From assembly GCF_000024205.1 (NCBI RefSeq), contig NC_013216.1, positions 3,906,001 through 3,970,000 on the forward strand: a DNA stretch of 64,000 nt, read 5' to 3'. The notes under the pieces were generated by a model. That model was not told where the DNA came from, searched no databases, and was given only the letters and a program-made list of their open reading frames with translations. The position numbers and the translations under genes are program-made. Origin of the DNA: Desulfofarcimen acetoxidans DSM 771. Lineage in GTDB: Bacteria > Bacillota > Desulfotomaculia > Desulfotomaculales > Desulfofarciminaceae. Positions 63,589 through 64,000 of the stretch are shown here, one piece after another; the stretch's first letter is position 1; each line of letters opens with the position of its first letter.

Positions 63589-64000
63589 ATGAACAACAGT
63601 GAAGAAAACGATCAAAAACAACTGGCCAAAACTAATGTTAAGGGATTAGCCAAAAGCTATCTGTGTAAGATGAAAGGCGGTAAATGTCCCGCTATGAATA
63701 AATCATCTTTCACTGGTTTACTGGTTACATCAATAGGAAGCTTCATGGGCATTGGACTAATTACACTACTGGCCACCTACTATAAACTACCCCTGCTCTT
63801 GCCATCTTTCGGAGCCTCTGCGGTACTGCTTTACGGCGCCTGCCATGTACCTATGGCACAACCCAGAAATGTTATCGGCGGACACATAATCTCAGCTCTG
63901 ACAGGGGTAACCACCTATCAACTCTTTGGCAACCCCTGGTGGGCAATAACACTGGCGGTAACTGTATCCATCGTTATGATGACAGTTACACACACACTCC
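63589..64000 (+). CDS. HPP-family membrane protein (partial)
   Basis: The first 137 codons are present; the gene runs off the right edge. After a cytoplasmic N-terminus of about 40 residues (with CKMKGGKCP), it has hydrophobic segments and the family signature LLPSFGASAVLLYGACHVP, then AQPRNVIGGHIISALTG. HPP proteins are four-helix integral membrane proteins; some plant and cyanobacterial members transport nitrite. The role here is unknown. In the family motif H-P-P the region here reads CHVPMAQPRN, which is usual for bacterial members. Confidence 0.85.
   Translation, partial: MNNSEENDQKQLAKTNVKGLAKSYLCKMKGGKCPAMNKSSFTGLLVTSIGSFMGIGLITLLATYYKLPLLLPSFGASAVLLYGACHVPMAQPRNVIGGHIISALTGVTTYQLFGNPWWAITLAVTVSIVMMTVTHTL

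Overview
The window looks like a chromosomal segment of an anaerobic, spore-forming Clostridia bacterium, most likely a Desulfotomaculum-like member of the Peptococcaceae. The basis is an alpha/beta-type small acid-soluble spore protein, a two-gene CO dehydrogenase/acetyl-CoA synthase operon, clostridial-type ribosome binding sites with frequent GTG and TTG starts, ANTAR-controlled nitrogen genes and moderately AT-rich DNA. The genus call is an inference.

Layout: 0-4.9 kb holds tsaB (partial), tsaE, a Spo0F-like regulator, an amidohydrolase and glutamine-amidotransferase pair, mazEF and an orphan ilvN, all on the minus strand. 5.0-14.6 kb is an accessory island with a visibly more GC-rich centre. 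It contains a two-component system, a decayed Listeria-Bacteroides-repeat surface protein, and a RiPP-like operon: a 40-residue precursor that ordinary gene calling misses, an HPr-kinase-like protein, a PqqD-like protein, an S24/S26 peptidase, an ABC exporter and a nucleotidyltransferase-like protein. 15.1-29.3 kb is a nitrogen-assimilation block on the minus strand: gltD, gltB, two normal glutamine synthetases and one divergent one, a stand-alone FMN-type glutamate synthase, and two ANTAR regulators. Four leaders in this block (gltB, both normal glnA genes and one ANTAR gene) carry the paired hexanucleotide-loop hairpins plus terminator that ANTAR proteins are known to control. A fifth leader (third glnA) has a partial version.

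29.6-34.1 kb carries an orphan fliY, a spore protein gene, aconitase and prepilin peptidase. 34.4-36.7 kb is a lone plus-strand Cas3-like gene with an apparently intact HD nuclease but a ruined helicase; no CRISPR array or other cas gene is nearby. 36.8-42.0 kb has alr, nnrDE, acpS and a LytS/LytT-type pair. 42.2-45.5 kb has small regulators, a LysR gene with a poly-A frameshift, a YkgJ-like protein and unknown proteins. 45.8-50.1 kb is cooS/acsA-acsB behind two palindromic operator-like sites. 50.2-58.2 kb is a signalling block: HPt, two hybrid kinases, CheB and CheR domains, and a diguanylate cyclase. 58.6-64.0 kb has a lipoprotein, an MFS transporter, a radical SAM/rubredoxin-like fusion, GlnRS and a partial HPP-family membrane protein.

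A structured dispersed repeat of about 70-145 bp occurs six times in gene-end or intergenic positions. Its copies contain exact or degenerate DnaA-box-like nonamers, and I do not recognise it as a known family. The strongest candidates for undescribed biology are the RiPP-like operon without an evident cyclase, the Cas3-like HD/pseudo-helicase, the repeat family, and the ANTAR regulon with a degenerate-receiver ANTAR protein that appears to control its own leader.
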